Below the pieces are notes generated by a model. The model saw only the letters and a list, made by a program, of their open reading frames with translations. It ran no database searches and was not told the origin of the DNA. This document shows positions 24,945 through 36,500 of a stretch of DNA of 64,000 nt, in pieces (the stretch's first letter is position 1; every line of letters begins with the position of its first letter). Made by a program: the position numbers and the translations under genes. This DNA is from Latrodectus hesperus (taxonomy: Eukaryota > Arthropoda > Arachnida > Araneae > Theridiidae). Where the stretch lies: positions 76,201,349 to 76,265,348 of the forward strand of contig CM075851.1 of the NCBI GenBank assembly GCA_037975125.1. The letters are read 5' to 3'.

Positions 24945-25230
24945 CTGGGGAGAGGAAGAGAGAATGATAGTTGTCACCGTAACGGATTGCAAGAGGCAGA
25001 GAAAGAGAACATTTCTGGAGGCTCCGAAACCTCTAGTTTCGAGAGAGAGCACTCACCTCAACTCTAACCCAAATCTTAAGCAGACGGGTCCTACTTTGTC
25101 TCAAACGCGCATCACATCTGACTCAGGAAGAGAGATGGCTATCTTAGTTTACCTCACTTCAGACATCATTTTCGCAGAACATCGACACAAGTTATCTGAT
25201 CACCGATTGAATCGCTTAAATTAAATCAGG
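24945..25230. other. GC-rich island continuing from the candidate exon
   Basis: GC stays high to about 25220. A 116-codon plus frame (24874-25224) and a 78-codon plus frame (24831-25067) cross it; neither is recognised. CCCGGCACGCGCGG-type CpG clusters are unusual for this window. Confidence 0.3.
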
Positions 25231-26513
25231 TATTCCATTGAAATCACACCCGCTAATCTAGCGATGTTGAATGTAATTCAATTTCGAAGATCTTTATTAT
25301 ATTTGCAGTAAAATTTCTAAAATAGGTTTATTATGAAGTGCTACTTAGTTTTTTTGACTGACCTTAATAATGTTATACAGTCTAATAATCTATTATTCTG
25401 GAAACCTATTATGTCACTCAGTGGTACTGGCTAAAATCAGTTGAGTCGCAAATAATATTTAACTAATACATTGTATTACTTATACACTTAATCAAATACA
25501 TTGAATATTTAACAATATTTTCCATAGTAAGACATAGTAATAACAAATTCTGAAACTTTTCTCAACGAAAGATTACCAAATCATACACGGATAAAAAAAT
25601 CACTAGAAATACAAAACTAGGTAATTCACTAATTCGAATATTTGTCTATGATTTTATTCTATGTCTATGATTTTTTTGATAAATATTTTAAAAAAGACTT
25701 CTATGAGTTTTTAAAGAAAATTTTAATTTATTTCTAAAAATTATAAGAACTAAACTGAGTACTTTAGAATCTAATACACATTACTCAATTTGTAATATAT
25801 TAAAGCTAGGAAAACAGCTGGTGCAGTTAAATGGCGGATCACTTGTTCGCTTAAAAAGTAATATTGCACGTGTTTCGATACTAAGCTTCGTATCAATATA
25901 TCGGTGATAAAAAGTATGACTCATACTGAAAAGAAAACAAAGTTTTGAACGATAAAAGGGAAACAACGTATGCGTTTTTTATAAAGTCTATTTTTTCACG
26001 TCAAATACTCCAGACTTTCCAAATACATGACGCGTTACACAGCAAAAAATATTATCGTGATGCAGTGTTTAATATAAATCATTAAATATCAAAAATAACC
26101 TATCTAAAGTGAGCAAAGAACAAATAATAAAAGCCAAATTATCCAATTCCATTTCATGTATTTGTAAGTAAGAAATCTTTATGCATGGAATTAATATAAC
26201 TAGAAAATGTCAGTCATACAACGTTTAGTTTAATAATGTTTGGTTAATATTATTACAATTGACATAGTATATAGGTAGGCTTGGCAGAATTCTGAAATAT
26301 TCAACTGGGACACCGAAATACCTCCCCAGCGTCGCGGGTATAAATAATAAATGACAAGCATATAAATTTAAATATTTTATTTCCGGCACCATAATATTTA
26401 GGAGTTACTTAAATAAGAAAATACATTTTGAATGTAGAATAAAAATTTGAGCAATATTTACATGCATTACTTTTCAGTGGTAGGACATTTTTTAAGGAAG
26501 TCTTTTTTTGTTT
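25231..26513. other. AT-rich stretch, nothing recognised
   Basis: A short local duplication TCTATGATTTT (about 25645-25677). No gene supported. Confidence 0.5.
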
Positions 26514-26820
26514 TTATTCTTGCTGTAAAAAATCTTCACAAGTTAATCCGTTAACCGTAGATTTCTTCAAATATTTATCATCAGTCCAAACGTTGTTCAA
26601 AGAAAATACTGTCTGCTGGTGCTGATGCCTTAGGTAAGCAGAAGGCATACTCAGCAATCTTGATCAGATAGGGAGTTGTTGTGTGATTATGCTTGAAGTG
26701 AACAAACAACCTGAGCCATTTTCCTTCACTTGAAATAATCATATCTTTGGTAATCTCTTCTTGCTTCCACTGTTCATAATTTGACTGCAAATATTCCTTA
26801 ACTAACAAAACTTCGCTCAT
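26514..26820 (-). pseudogene. hAT-type transposase C-terminal relic (dimerisation domain), frameshifted
   Basis: The minus frame from 26820 reads SEVLLVKEYLQSNYEQWKQ, then a segment with GKWLRLFVHF and LIKIAEYAFCLPKASAPADS. The family's usual form of that motif is LxxLVEFALCLPGTSAPVER. After ADS the frame is lost. The adjacent frame continues exactly where expected with VFSLNNVWTDDKYLKKSTVN and GLTCEDFLQQE, then a stop (26516-26514). This matches the hAT C-terminal pattern VFSxMNxxWTxxKxxLxxxTV....TCExF. A one-base loss near 26600 explains the break. The BED zinc finger, catalytic core and terminal repeats are not recognisable. The fragment may descend from an element or from a domesticated ZBED-like gene; the frameshift argues against function. 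Confidence 0.85.
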
Positions 26821-27180
26821 GATCTCTATTGGCCAGACAAGACGATACGATGACAGTATTACTTACTAACAGACTAACATTCTTCTAGTGCTTTCCTTTT
26901 TTTTATACAGAACAGAAATAAAGAACAATTTACTCTAAATAATCTTTCACAGTTATTTATTTTTACTCTTTTTTGCTCAACCTTAAAATCAAATTTAATT
27001 TGCACCGGGACGTGAAGTAAGCCGGCCAAGACACCGGAACGTCTGCCAATCATATATAGGTAATGTCTTTAATGGAGCTGACATACAATGCCCATAATGG
27101 TTACCACTTCCATTTATGTTTTGAGAAGTCTGCATTCGAATATATCAGAAATCTATCGATAATAATTAATGTCATACTGT
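26821..27180. other. Flank of the hAT relic
   Basis: The upstream part of the transposase would lie here on the minus strand, but no motif is readable. Confidence 0.4.
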
Positions 27181-27235
27181 TTAAGATTTGTTAATTGCTC
27201 TAAATTAATTCTACTTAAGATTTGTTAACTGCTCT
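27181..27235. repeat. Short direct duplication, 21-bp units
   Basis: TTAAGATTTGTTAATTGCTC(T) at 27181-27201 recurs with one change at 27215-27235, a 34-bp period. Confidence 0.85.
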
Positions 27236-30200
27236 TTCACACATAAAGACTTATTCAAGTGGAACCCATAGTTAAAGGAAGTAAACTTTCAGTTTAAGTA
27301 GATTAAGAATAATTAAAAACAAATAATATGCCAGAAGTGGGAAAAGAACTTGCGAGCAATTACTTAAGGATACAGCGCCAATTGTTCAGCAACCAGCACG
27401 GTTTGATTTACTTAAAATATTGCATCTTAAGAGATGCATACTTCATTATTGAGATTGTACCTCAAGCTATACCCAACAAATCAAAACAGTGTTATGATAT
27501 AAATACGAAATGCTTCAAATGTCAATACAACTAAACTAGAATTTTTGAATAAAAGAGAGAAAATATTTTACATTATTATTATTGGTGCGATAAGATTAAT
27601 ATATTGATCAAAGTACACATTCTACACACGCTATAATTTATCAATTAAATTATTGCGGTAATTTATTACACGTTTATTTCACATGTATAAAATCTAGAAG
27701 AATGATTTAATTTATGATAAAATACTTAATTTTTTATTAGTGTATTCGTAACAATTGAAAAGACAAGAAATAAAAAAAATTGAATTCATTTGAATACCCT
27801 GAATATTATACATTCATATTTTTAAGTGGTACGAACCAGTTATAATAAATTCATTTTCATTAGTTATTTGAAATAAAAAAAATTAACCAAAATAAAATTA
27901 GCCCAAAATTAACTCACAATCTCTAATTGAAACTATAAAATTAAAAAAATTTCATACTAAAAAGAAATTCAGAAAATTTTATTATTAAAATTAGATATGA
28001 GCTATGTTACTTTATTTAATAATAAAATACAAAACACAAAAATTAAAATTCATAAATTGACAGGAAAAAAAATTATTTAAATTTATTCTTTTTACGGGAA
28101 AACATGAAAGAGGAATATGTATGGCAATCAACACACCATAAAAAATGATAAGTATTAAAAAATAACAAATAAATTTTGAAATTCATTTTAATGGCGAGTT
28201 TAGAGACGAAGAATTAAGGTTATAAAAAATAGCCAATTTTGAAAACAGGCGAATATAACAGTTGATATATATAATAACACTTTCAATTTTCGAAAAATAA
28301 TGCTGTTCGTCGGCAGCTTTTTGAAGGATGGGAAATCGTGTCACGTGATAGAAGGCAAGTTATAGCTTTTTCTCTAACAAATTTTGGCTTCATAAAAGTA
28401 ATGATCAAAAAACGTTACAGCGGACAATTTTAAGAGGTGACCGACTCGGTTTTCTTTTTCTACGCGTGATATTGGGATAATTTTCGTTCCTCTAACAAAC
28501 ACGTTCGCTTTCTTTGGTACATGAAAACAAATAACACCAAATTGAAAGCGATAAAAAAAGTGCATTCATACTGAAGCAATGTTGAAAGTATTACGTAATC
28601 TATTGATGTTGCAGAGGCAATACACAACTAAACGTAGCTATATATTAGACGCTGAAAGACAGATGTGAATTTAACGCTTCTTGCAAAGCAAGTTTCATCT
28701 CAAGAATGGTAGAAATATCCATTTTATGCCGTATCTACTTGGCCTATTTGGCATGTTTTAAAATTATTTATGCTTATAAATGTTTGCGGTTTAGAGGTTC
28801 AACTTTTGCTAACTTTGTGCTAGGCGCAAAGGGCGGGCTTACTTAATTCTAATATTCAAATGCATTTTTCATGGTACTAACTGATTTGGACTTGCTTTAA
28901 AAGTTTCGCAATTGCCAATTTAATGTAATGGTAACTATTGCCTTCCAAATGATTTGCATTAAAAATTTTTTGCAGTAATATTCGCAACAGTTTTCTTTAT
29001 TTAGATTTCTTTTCATTGGAAGAAATGTTAGGATATCGGTTTAAAGCATGAATTATTTTTCGGCTTTAACTGAAATATTTAATTAAAGGTAAGTATATTT
29101 ATGAATAAATTTATATTTTAACAAAACAAACTAAGAATTTATAAAGCAAATTCCAAATGCCTCGGCAAAATGAATTTGTAGTTTTTCATAAAATATGTAT
29201 TAAACTTACTGAAATTACGATATAGTTAGACAAAGTACACGATATATAGGATATTTTTTTTACTTGTGGATAATTTTTAGAATGACCCAAAGAAAATATC
29301 AAAAATATTCTAAAAATTATAAATTAGTATTAAAATTTTTTGTTAATAATTAATTAATACGAATGAAACTACAAAAATATGAATTCACATTTTCTTTAGA
29401 AACACGAGTAAAAAATCTATCAAAAGTAGTTAATACTAGCATAAATACCGAGTTTAATAACTTCTATGTAAATATATGCTAAAATTGAATAAAACGTTTA
29501 CTTCTACAAAACATATAATTAACTACAAACACATTCGTTTTCTTTAAAAATAACAAAAAATATCCTTAACGAAACTATTTTCAAATTTATGACGCATTTT
29601 TAAAAGTGGTTTTATGACTAGAGTAACAAAAATGTTTGAAATCTCGTTGTTTATATTATTTGTATTTTCCACTCATACAATCATCTATAGCTAGAAAACA
29701 CAAATAATTTAAATAAGTAATCATGAGTTAAGTGAAAAAAAAATTCTTGAAAACATAAACTTCATAGAATTCACATGTATAAAAAATCGTAAGTAACAAT
29801 TGTATTTAAAAATGTTTTTTTTTTATACTAAGCAATCACTGATGAATACAACTAGTATTGAGAGTCTTTAATTCTGATAAAATTTAAGTTGAAAATAGTA
29901 TTAGATTTATTTTCGTTAGAAGAAATTTATTTAATGGAAAAGTAAAACAAAATTTTAAAACAACAATGTATAGAGCGTTATTTCCAAACATTGAAAAAAC
30001 TAAAGACAATTAGTGCTTGACAAAACATAAGTCCTCACGGAACTAAATTCATGGTCTTCGATAAAGAAACACGAGTGTGTGTGTAGACCAAGCAATCGCC
30101 GCTGAACCATAAAATTTAAAATAAAAACGTTACACATCTGAAGAATGTTTGGGTAGTTTAAACAAATATTAGAATTTATAATGATTGGATGAAAATAGCA

Positions 30201-31384
30201 AGTGAATAAATATTTTTCATTGAAAGATTCAAATATAACAATTTTAACTTATATTCAATACAAAAGCAGAGTTAGAAATGTTTTTAGAAAAAATCCAACA
30301 AAAATAAAATCTAGTAAAAATTTCTTAAATAAAAATAATAATAAATATATAATATGTATGAAAGTTATTAATAATCAGGGTTATAAAAATTGGTTTATCA
30401 AATTGTTTTGAAAATTACAAGAAAAAATATTTACGTTTTATTCAGGAAATAAATGCATTGTAAATTTTGATTGTTCTCAGCTTCTATAGCTTTCATTTTT
30501 GAGGAAAACCGTAATGTGGATGTATTTTGCTTATGATTTTATATATTGCAGATTTTATTTAATTTGTTCTAAACTTCTAGATTTTTATTTTCTAATATTA
30601 GAAATAATTTCCCAATACAAATTTAAATTCAATTAAGAAAGAAATCACATCAATGCGTAGATAAAATGATTACTAGATTAATATAAATTGAATTTAGAGA
30701 TTGTTAATAAATCCAAATATTCTTCTAAGTTGATTATTGACTTTTATGACGTTTATTGGAGGATATATATTTAATTAACTATTTTATCAGATTAACTTCA
30801 AGTTACCTTACCTTAAAGCAAATTTCAAATGATTGTACGTTGAAAGTATGATAAGGAAATAAAATTAAAAAAAATTAATGATAATCAGGTAGTAATATAT
30901 TTTGAAAAATCAATTAATTATGAACAAATACACAGGAGTTATTTAGGGATATCTAAATAACATATGTAAACAAATAAATTATATTTCATTTACATTTCTT
31001 TTCAAATCACTCTATATAGCTGAAAGCTACTAAATCATCAAAAGAAATGCTTTTTTTAATAGATAACTTAAATTTAACATTAATTTAATATTATAACTTT
31101 TTAGTTATTATATAATTTATAAAAAGTATGAGAAAATAATTCTGATTTTTTTTTAAAAAACTTACTTTTCAAATGAAGTAATCCAGCCATAAGAATTCAC
31201 GAATTAAGTTCTTTTTTCTTTTCTCAATTCTACACACATCAAAGACACTTTTGAACAAATATAAAATGTTGCCAATTCGATTTTTTGGAAAATGTAAATA
31301 TAAAGTTGATTGTTTTTTTCTGGGCAGACGATAATAATTAACCAAAAAATTTTCAACAAGTATCCCCTTGAGCAAAAGTTCCGA
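27236..31384. other. AT-rich stretch with one strong E-box
   Basis: No convincing exon. A small GC-raised patch at 28300-28530 holds TCACGTGA (28341-28348), a perfect bHLH-Zip type E-box palindrome. The other open frames (27328-27534, 28374-28565, 30202-30411, 31169-31453) have chance-like composition. Confidence 0.45.
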
Positions 31385-31690
31385 TTGCACAAAAACAACA
31401 ACCGCAACAGCCGTGCGCGCGTAAAAACGAAAACTTTTTCTACCTGTACACAACAGACGAACGATTTTTACCGTCTTGTTTCGTCAAGCGCGAATCTGGA
31501 AATATGAAAAGGTAGACAGGAGACTCGAAAGTTGAGTTTCGTTTCCCCTCACTCCCTCCTCTCTACCTCCGAATTTTTTTTATTGATGGTTTTGATGATG
31601 TTTCTTTCGGTGTCTTCCCTCACCTACTCTCCTCGGAGCTTCCGATGACGTTTAGTGTCGTTTTTAGATCCTATTGGCTAGTTGATTGTA
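31385..31690. promoter_or_regulatory. CpG-dense island, candidate promoter
   Basis: About 20 CpG dinucleotides occur in 300 bases (for example GCCGTGCGCGCGTAAAAACG near 31410), against very few in the flanks. It also has a CRE/ATF-type TGACGT (31646-31651), an inverted CCAAT box (ATTGG, 31673-31677) and pyrimidine-rich runs. CpG retention and these motifs fit a promoter or first-exon region. Direction is unclear: an ATG with a short frame lies just downstream on the plus strand at 31723. Confidence 0.35.
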
Positions 31691-31722
31691 AATCTCGATC
31701 ATCATTTTAGTTATTTTTCCTC

Positions 31723-31812
31723 ATGGATGAGGATGAATTTGGCAGTTTATCACAAGCTTGGCGATCGATTGCTCTTCTTTTGTTTTCATTCATAACTTTT
31801 CATATCGGTTGA
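31723..31812 (+). CDS. Short ATG frame after the CpG island; possible first coding exon start
   Basis: ATG at 31723 opens a 29-codon frame reading MDEDEFGSLSQAWRSIALLL and ending FHIG with TGA at 31810-31812. The acidic start is unlike the chance frames of this window, and it begins about 30 bases downstream of the CpG-dense island. No strong GT donor lies inside the frame (weak candidates at 31745 and 31808), so the real exon end is unknown. It may equally be an upstream ORF or chance. Confidence 0.2.
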   Translation: MDEDEFGSLSQAWRSIALLLFSFITFHIG

Positions 31813-33398
31813 CATTTACATAATCAATGATAATTTGTTTCATTCAGAAAAGATTTATTTTAAATTAATAAAATATAATTGCTCTTGACTACAGGAAATA
31901 AAATAACAATAATTTATTTTAATAAAAATATATTGTTTTGATGAGATATATAATTATTTACTAATCTTTAAATTAGTTATACTGAATATAATAAATAGAT
32001 GGTGTTAATAATTGAATTTCAAATATCGCGTTTGTATGTTTTTTTACTTTTAAAAGCTTTCTCATATTTAAAGATAAAAAAAGATTTATAAATATTTCTC
32101 TTATATAATGAATAATTAAAATTAAGAAAATACATCAAGCCTAAAAATTTAAAAATTAAATTTGAAATTGAATTCGACAGATTACAATGAGAATTTAATG
32201 GATACATTTTTTGTTGTTCCATATCAACTTATTTTTCCGATACTATTTTTCAGAACTGAAGTTAATTCACGTTTAAATATTTTTGAATAATGAACAATAA
32301 AATATTTTATACATTTTTCACTATTTTTCAATCAACCTAACAAAAGCACAGCTTTATTTTCTAGATTTTTTTGAAGTAAAACTTTGAAGTCTTGCTAATT
32401 GTATGCTTCTGCCAGCAAACAATTTTACATCGATTTAAATTATTTTTGCCTTTCTTTTAAGACAAAAAAATTTGAAATACTATTATTTTTATTATAAGTT
32501 ATCAACTAACAACAAAATTAGCGTCAGGTATTTAGAGCTTCATAATATTGAGGACCACCCGATTTGAGAAGAAAGATTGATATTTTAAATGGAAGTTTGA
32601 ATGAAATATTAATCTTTTTTGAACAAAAGAGGATAATTAACCCATTTTCCCCAGTCATCTGTTTTAAAATATTTTTGAAGATGCAGTAATTAGAATTTTT
32701 GAAACCTCCAGTTTTTGAAACCACTTACAATTAATGACATTTCTCCTCGCAAATGGAGCAAAAATTGAACATTACAAGATCTTCTTTTAAAGATGGAAAC
32801 ATAAATGTATTATATGGATGTAATTTAAGAAATAAGATTTAAATGATAAATGAAATTAAACTTGTAAATAAAGGATTAAATGTTTTCTAAAGATCAATGA
32901 AAATGCCCTGCTTCTTAAAATACATTCGTCAATAATAGATGAATTGAATTTTATGACTATTAAAATAAATACAATTGATTAATTAAATTATACTTTTTAA
33001 TTTTTTTCCTTTATAATTTTCTACTAAAAATGTATTTAAAACTTTTATTATTTTTTTTATTTTAATTTAAATAATGAACGTCATATTTAAATTCACTGTT
33101 TTGACAAGTGCAAATTTGAGCTTTCTTCATGATATAACAGACAGTATTTTTACATTAATTTAATTTATAAAATATTTTTCTCTTATGAACTTTTATCAAT
33201 ATATAAATATTACACAGTTCAAAATAGTTTTTATAATAAAATTTGAAGATCGCATCTTTTATTTTAGAAAATTTTTGTTATAGAGTTTATTTGATCACAA
33301 TTTTAACCTTTTTTTATTTTGTCTTGTTATAGAGTTTTATCTCGGATATAGAACTTAACTAATCATATTAATACATTAACAAACTTTTTGAAGTTGTT
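31813..33398. other. AT-rich stretch, nothing recognised
   Basis: No supported feature. The minus frames at 32019-32222 and 32524-32724 look like chance. Confidence 0.5.
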
Positions 33399-33560
33399 AT
33401 GAGAGAAAACTTTTTCAAGTTGCGTGACTTTGGCGATAAGAAAAATGATTTGTCCGGCAACCCTGAGGAAACCCGGCTTTTTGGCGTTTCGGTTGGCTTA
33501 CCTGCTGAATTACCGGAGGGAAAAGATGTATACTTGGTATTATCAACAATTTCAGTGTAA
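33399..33560 (+). CDS. Small protein-like open frame or exon fragment, unknown
   Basis: ATG at 33399 opens 53 codons to TAA at 33558-33560. The frame reads MRENFFKLRDFGDKKNDLSG, continues with NPEETRLFGVSVGLPAELPE and ends with GKDVYLVLSTISV. The balanced charge and Gly/Pro/Leu use are unlike random AT-rich frames, and GC rises sharply from about 33420 to 33525. An AG at 33418-33419 (TTTTTCAAG) could be a splice acceptor, so the true exon may start at 33420. The longer overlapping frame 33424-33639 is less protein-like. No family is recognised. It could be an internal exon, a small gene or a transposon scrap. Confidence 0.3.
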   Translation: MRENFFKLRDFGDKKNDLSGNPEETRLFGVSVGLPAELPEGKDVYLVLSTISV

Positions 33561-36500
33561 AAGTTCCGCGAAATGTGTAATTTCCGATTTTATAAATTCA
33601 AGGATAGTATTTTATATAGCAATTTTGGAAAAATACTGAAATTAGGTAATAAAAGAAATAAATCGCAAAGATATACTAATTAAATTTTTTCGTAATGCTT
33701 TTTATTATTATTTACATATTATTGTTCTTTATGATTGAAATGTATTAACGAAGTTAGGACCTATTATGTTTGCTTATGGGGAATTTTATAATGATATAAT
33801 CTCACCCTCGGATCTTAGACACTAAACTACATTTTAATGCATAGTTTCAATATTTCAAATCTTCTATGAAAAAATTGAATATTTCATAGTTTATAAACAT
33901 TACTTTCAAAAAGAAACATTATCTCTAAATATTTTTGAAGTCTTATAACTGCTAAATAAATGTGTACATGCGATTTGAAATACAAATAGAATTAAAGTTT
34001 TGATAATAAAAGAAATACAAAAGAGTGTCATTCAAACTTCTTAATCAAAGTTAATTTTGAAGGTTTTTCAGAGGAAAAATTGAAAAAAGCTTTAAATTAT
34101 TAAATATTGCAATAATTTGAAAACTATATAGGACAGGTTATTAAAAATATCTATCATTTCCAGTAAGTAATTTCTTATTGCTGTTTTAACAAACTGCAAA
34201 TATTTGAAGAAATTTTTTAATTATGGTTTTAAAATAAATATTTTTGCGGACCTTTTAGTAATTTTAAGACATTTTTCAAATAAAAAATAGGATAAAATTA
34301 CAATTTTTTAAATAGTGAAGCGTCTACTTACAATTATGAAAAGTTTTAGTATACATCACTCACACACACACACAGTCTGAAAACGTAAATATTCCACTTC
34401 TTTTAATAAAGAATGAAATGTATATTTTTCAAAAAAAAAAAAAAAAAGAAAGATAACTCAATCTAGGCATTAAAATGTTGCACGAAACAATATTTGATTA
34501 ACTGATTAAATTGTTAATTATTAAAATGGTAAAATTAACTATTTTAATCACTATTATACATAACTATTATCTTAAAACATACTAAAGATAATTATTCAAT
34601 TTCATTATTATTGTATTGTAAGTACTGTATTGTTTAGTATGCTATTTTCAGATTATTTTGTAATGTCATTGTTCTGTGGAAGAATACTAATTGAAAGAAT
34701 TTGCAAATTTAATTTTAATAAAATCAGTGCTCTTAATGACTATTTTTAAAATTAAATATTAAAAATTTCAAAATTTTTAAGTAATTATCCATGAAATATC
34801 TCTATTTTATTTCATGCATTTTGAAACGCACAAGAAAGTTAAATTATTCCATCCGCATATTTTTATAACATTCGAAATATGTTTCTCTGTTAGTCATTCA
34901 GTTCCATTTTATTATTTACAAAATGCATCACACACTTATATTTTATTAGTTGTGATAAATTGAATTAAAATATAATAATCATAAACTATTTGTAAACTTC
35001 TGCTTTGGCTTTGAATAATAGTTAAGAAAAAATTATCATGAAAAATATTAACTAATTTACCACACACGAATTTTCCAATATACATGACTGAATATATTCT
35101 AAGAGATTAGATGTATAAAGAAAAAAAGAAAAAAAAAGAAACAAAGGACCACCCAATATTAGAATATGAAAGCATTTCACAACATACCTACAAGCCAAAA
35201 AGCTGTAAATAAATTAACTATATAATGTATAGTGGTATCATTAATAAAAAAAATTCAAGAAATGTAAAGGTATTTTAGAACTTTACGTGAAGTATTTCAC
35301 TTTTATCCTTATTAGCCCCCAATGTCTACTTATTGTTGACCCTGAACCAAACTCAATAAATAACGCAAGAAATTTTATTGCACTCTTTTACTTAAATGAC
35401 CTAATGCAATGCAGGACCATTTATTTCAACCCAAAGAACTAATTAACTATACCTCCCGTTATAATAAAGTAAAAGAAAAAAATTAACAAAGCCCGGTTTG
35501 TTCGCAATGCCATTCGGACATAGAATATATGCATATTTTTTAGTACTTTATTTATCGTCTGCATTTCTTTTCGGATCAATGCAAATGTAGATTTTAATAT
35601 TATTCTTTACGGTTGATAATGACGACAGTGAAAGTATTTTTTTCTACTTTTATTTATTTAATTGAGAAAAATATATCATAAACATTGCTAGGAAAGCATT
35701 TTGTAAATATAACAGCTAAAAACTAAAAAATGATAAAGTAAAAATAAATAAAAAGAATATTAAGAATAAAAAAGGATTTGAGATACAAATGTTCTCAGAG
35801 ATTTATAAATTAAAACTCTATCCATGTGATACTCTCTTTAATTTGTACCTTTAATTTGTAATTATTATGTAGTGGGATTATTGATTGTTATAACTCATGG
35901 CACTTATATAGTATAAACTCAATTTTTTTAAAAATCAAAAATACAGTTTTTAAATACTCTTATGGAGTAGTCGAGACTAAAGACAATCAAATATTAGAAG
36001 TAATACTTGTTTAACTAATAATAATTGATATTTATTATGATTACTATTTTTACATTAGTAAATAATTAACCTCAATTTTTAAATATAATTATGAAAATGA
36101 TCAACATTACAAAAATATAGAAAAAATTAACGGATTTCTATTTGTTAAAAAAATTACCAATTTTATAAAACTTACCGATGATTTAATAGCTGTGCAGAAG
36201 TTTATTAAACATAAATCATCGTACTCACCTGAAACAAACAAGAAAAATAATTAATAACTTGTAATTAGTCATCTAAATAAAAGTTTTGATAGCGAAAAAA
36301 CGCCTTTACAATAAAAATTGAGAAAAAAATTTTAATTTTAAAGTATATCATAAAAAAATCGCATTTTGTAGTACTTAAATTTGTAATGATTGTAGTAATT
36401 ATTATGTTTAATAATTTTGTAATATTTACTTTAATAATATGATTAATATAACGAATTCCCAATATATGGTGTGAGAAAGTACATCTAAAATGTTATATAT

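Noticed and set aside
24777..25052. 91-codon minus frame as one continuous exon
   Set aside because: It runs through the strong pyrimidine tract and CAG of a likely splice acceptor, so the part upstream of 24944 is more likely intron.
34431..34446. A run as the tail of a processed pseudogene
   Set aside because: No coding remnant upstream and no target-site duplication could be found.
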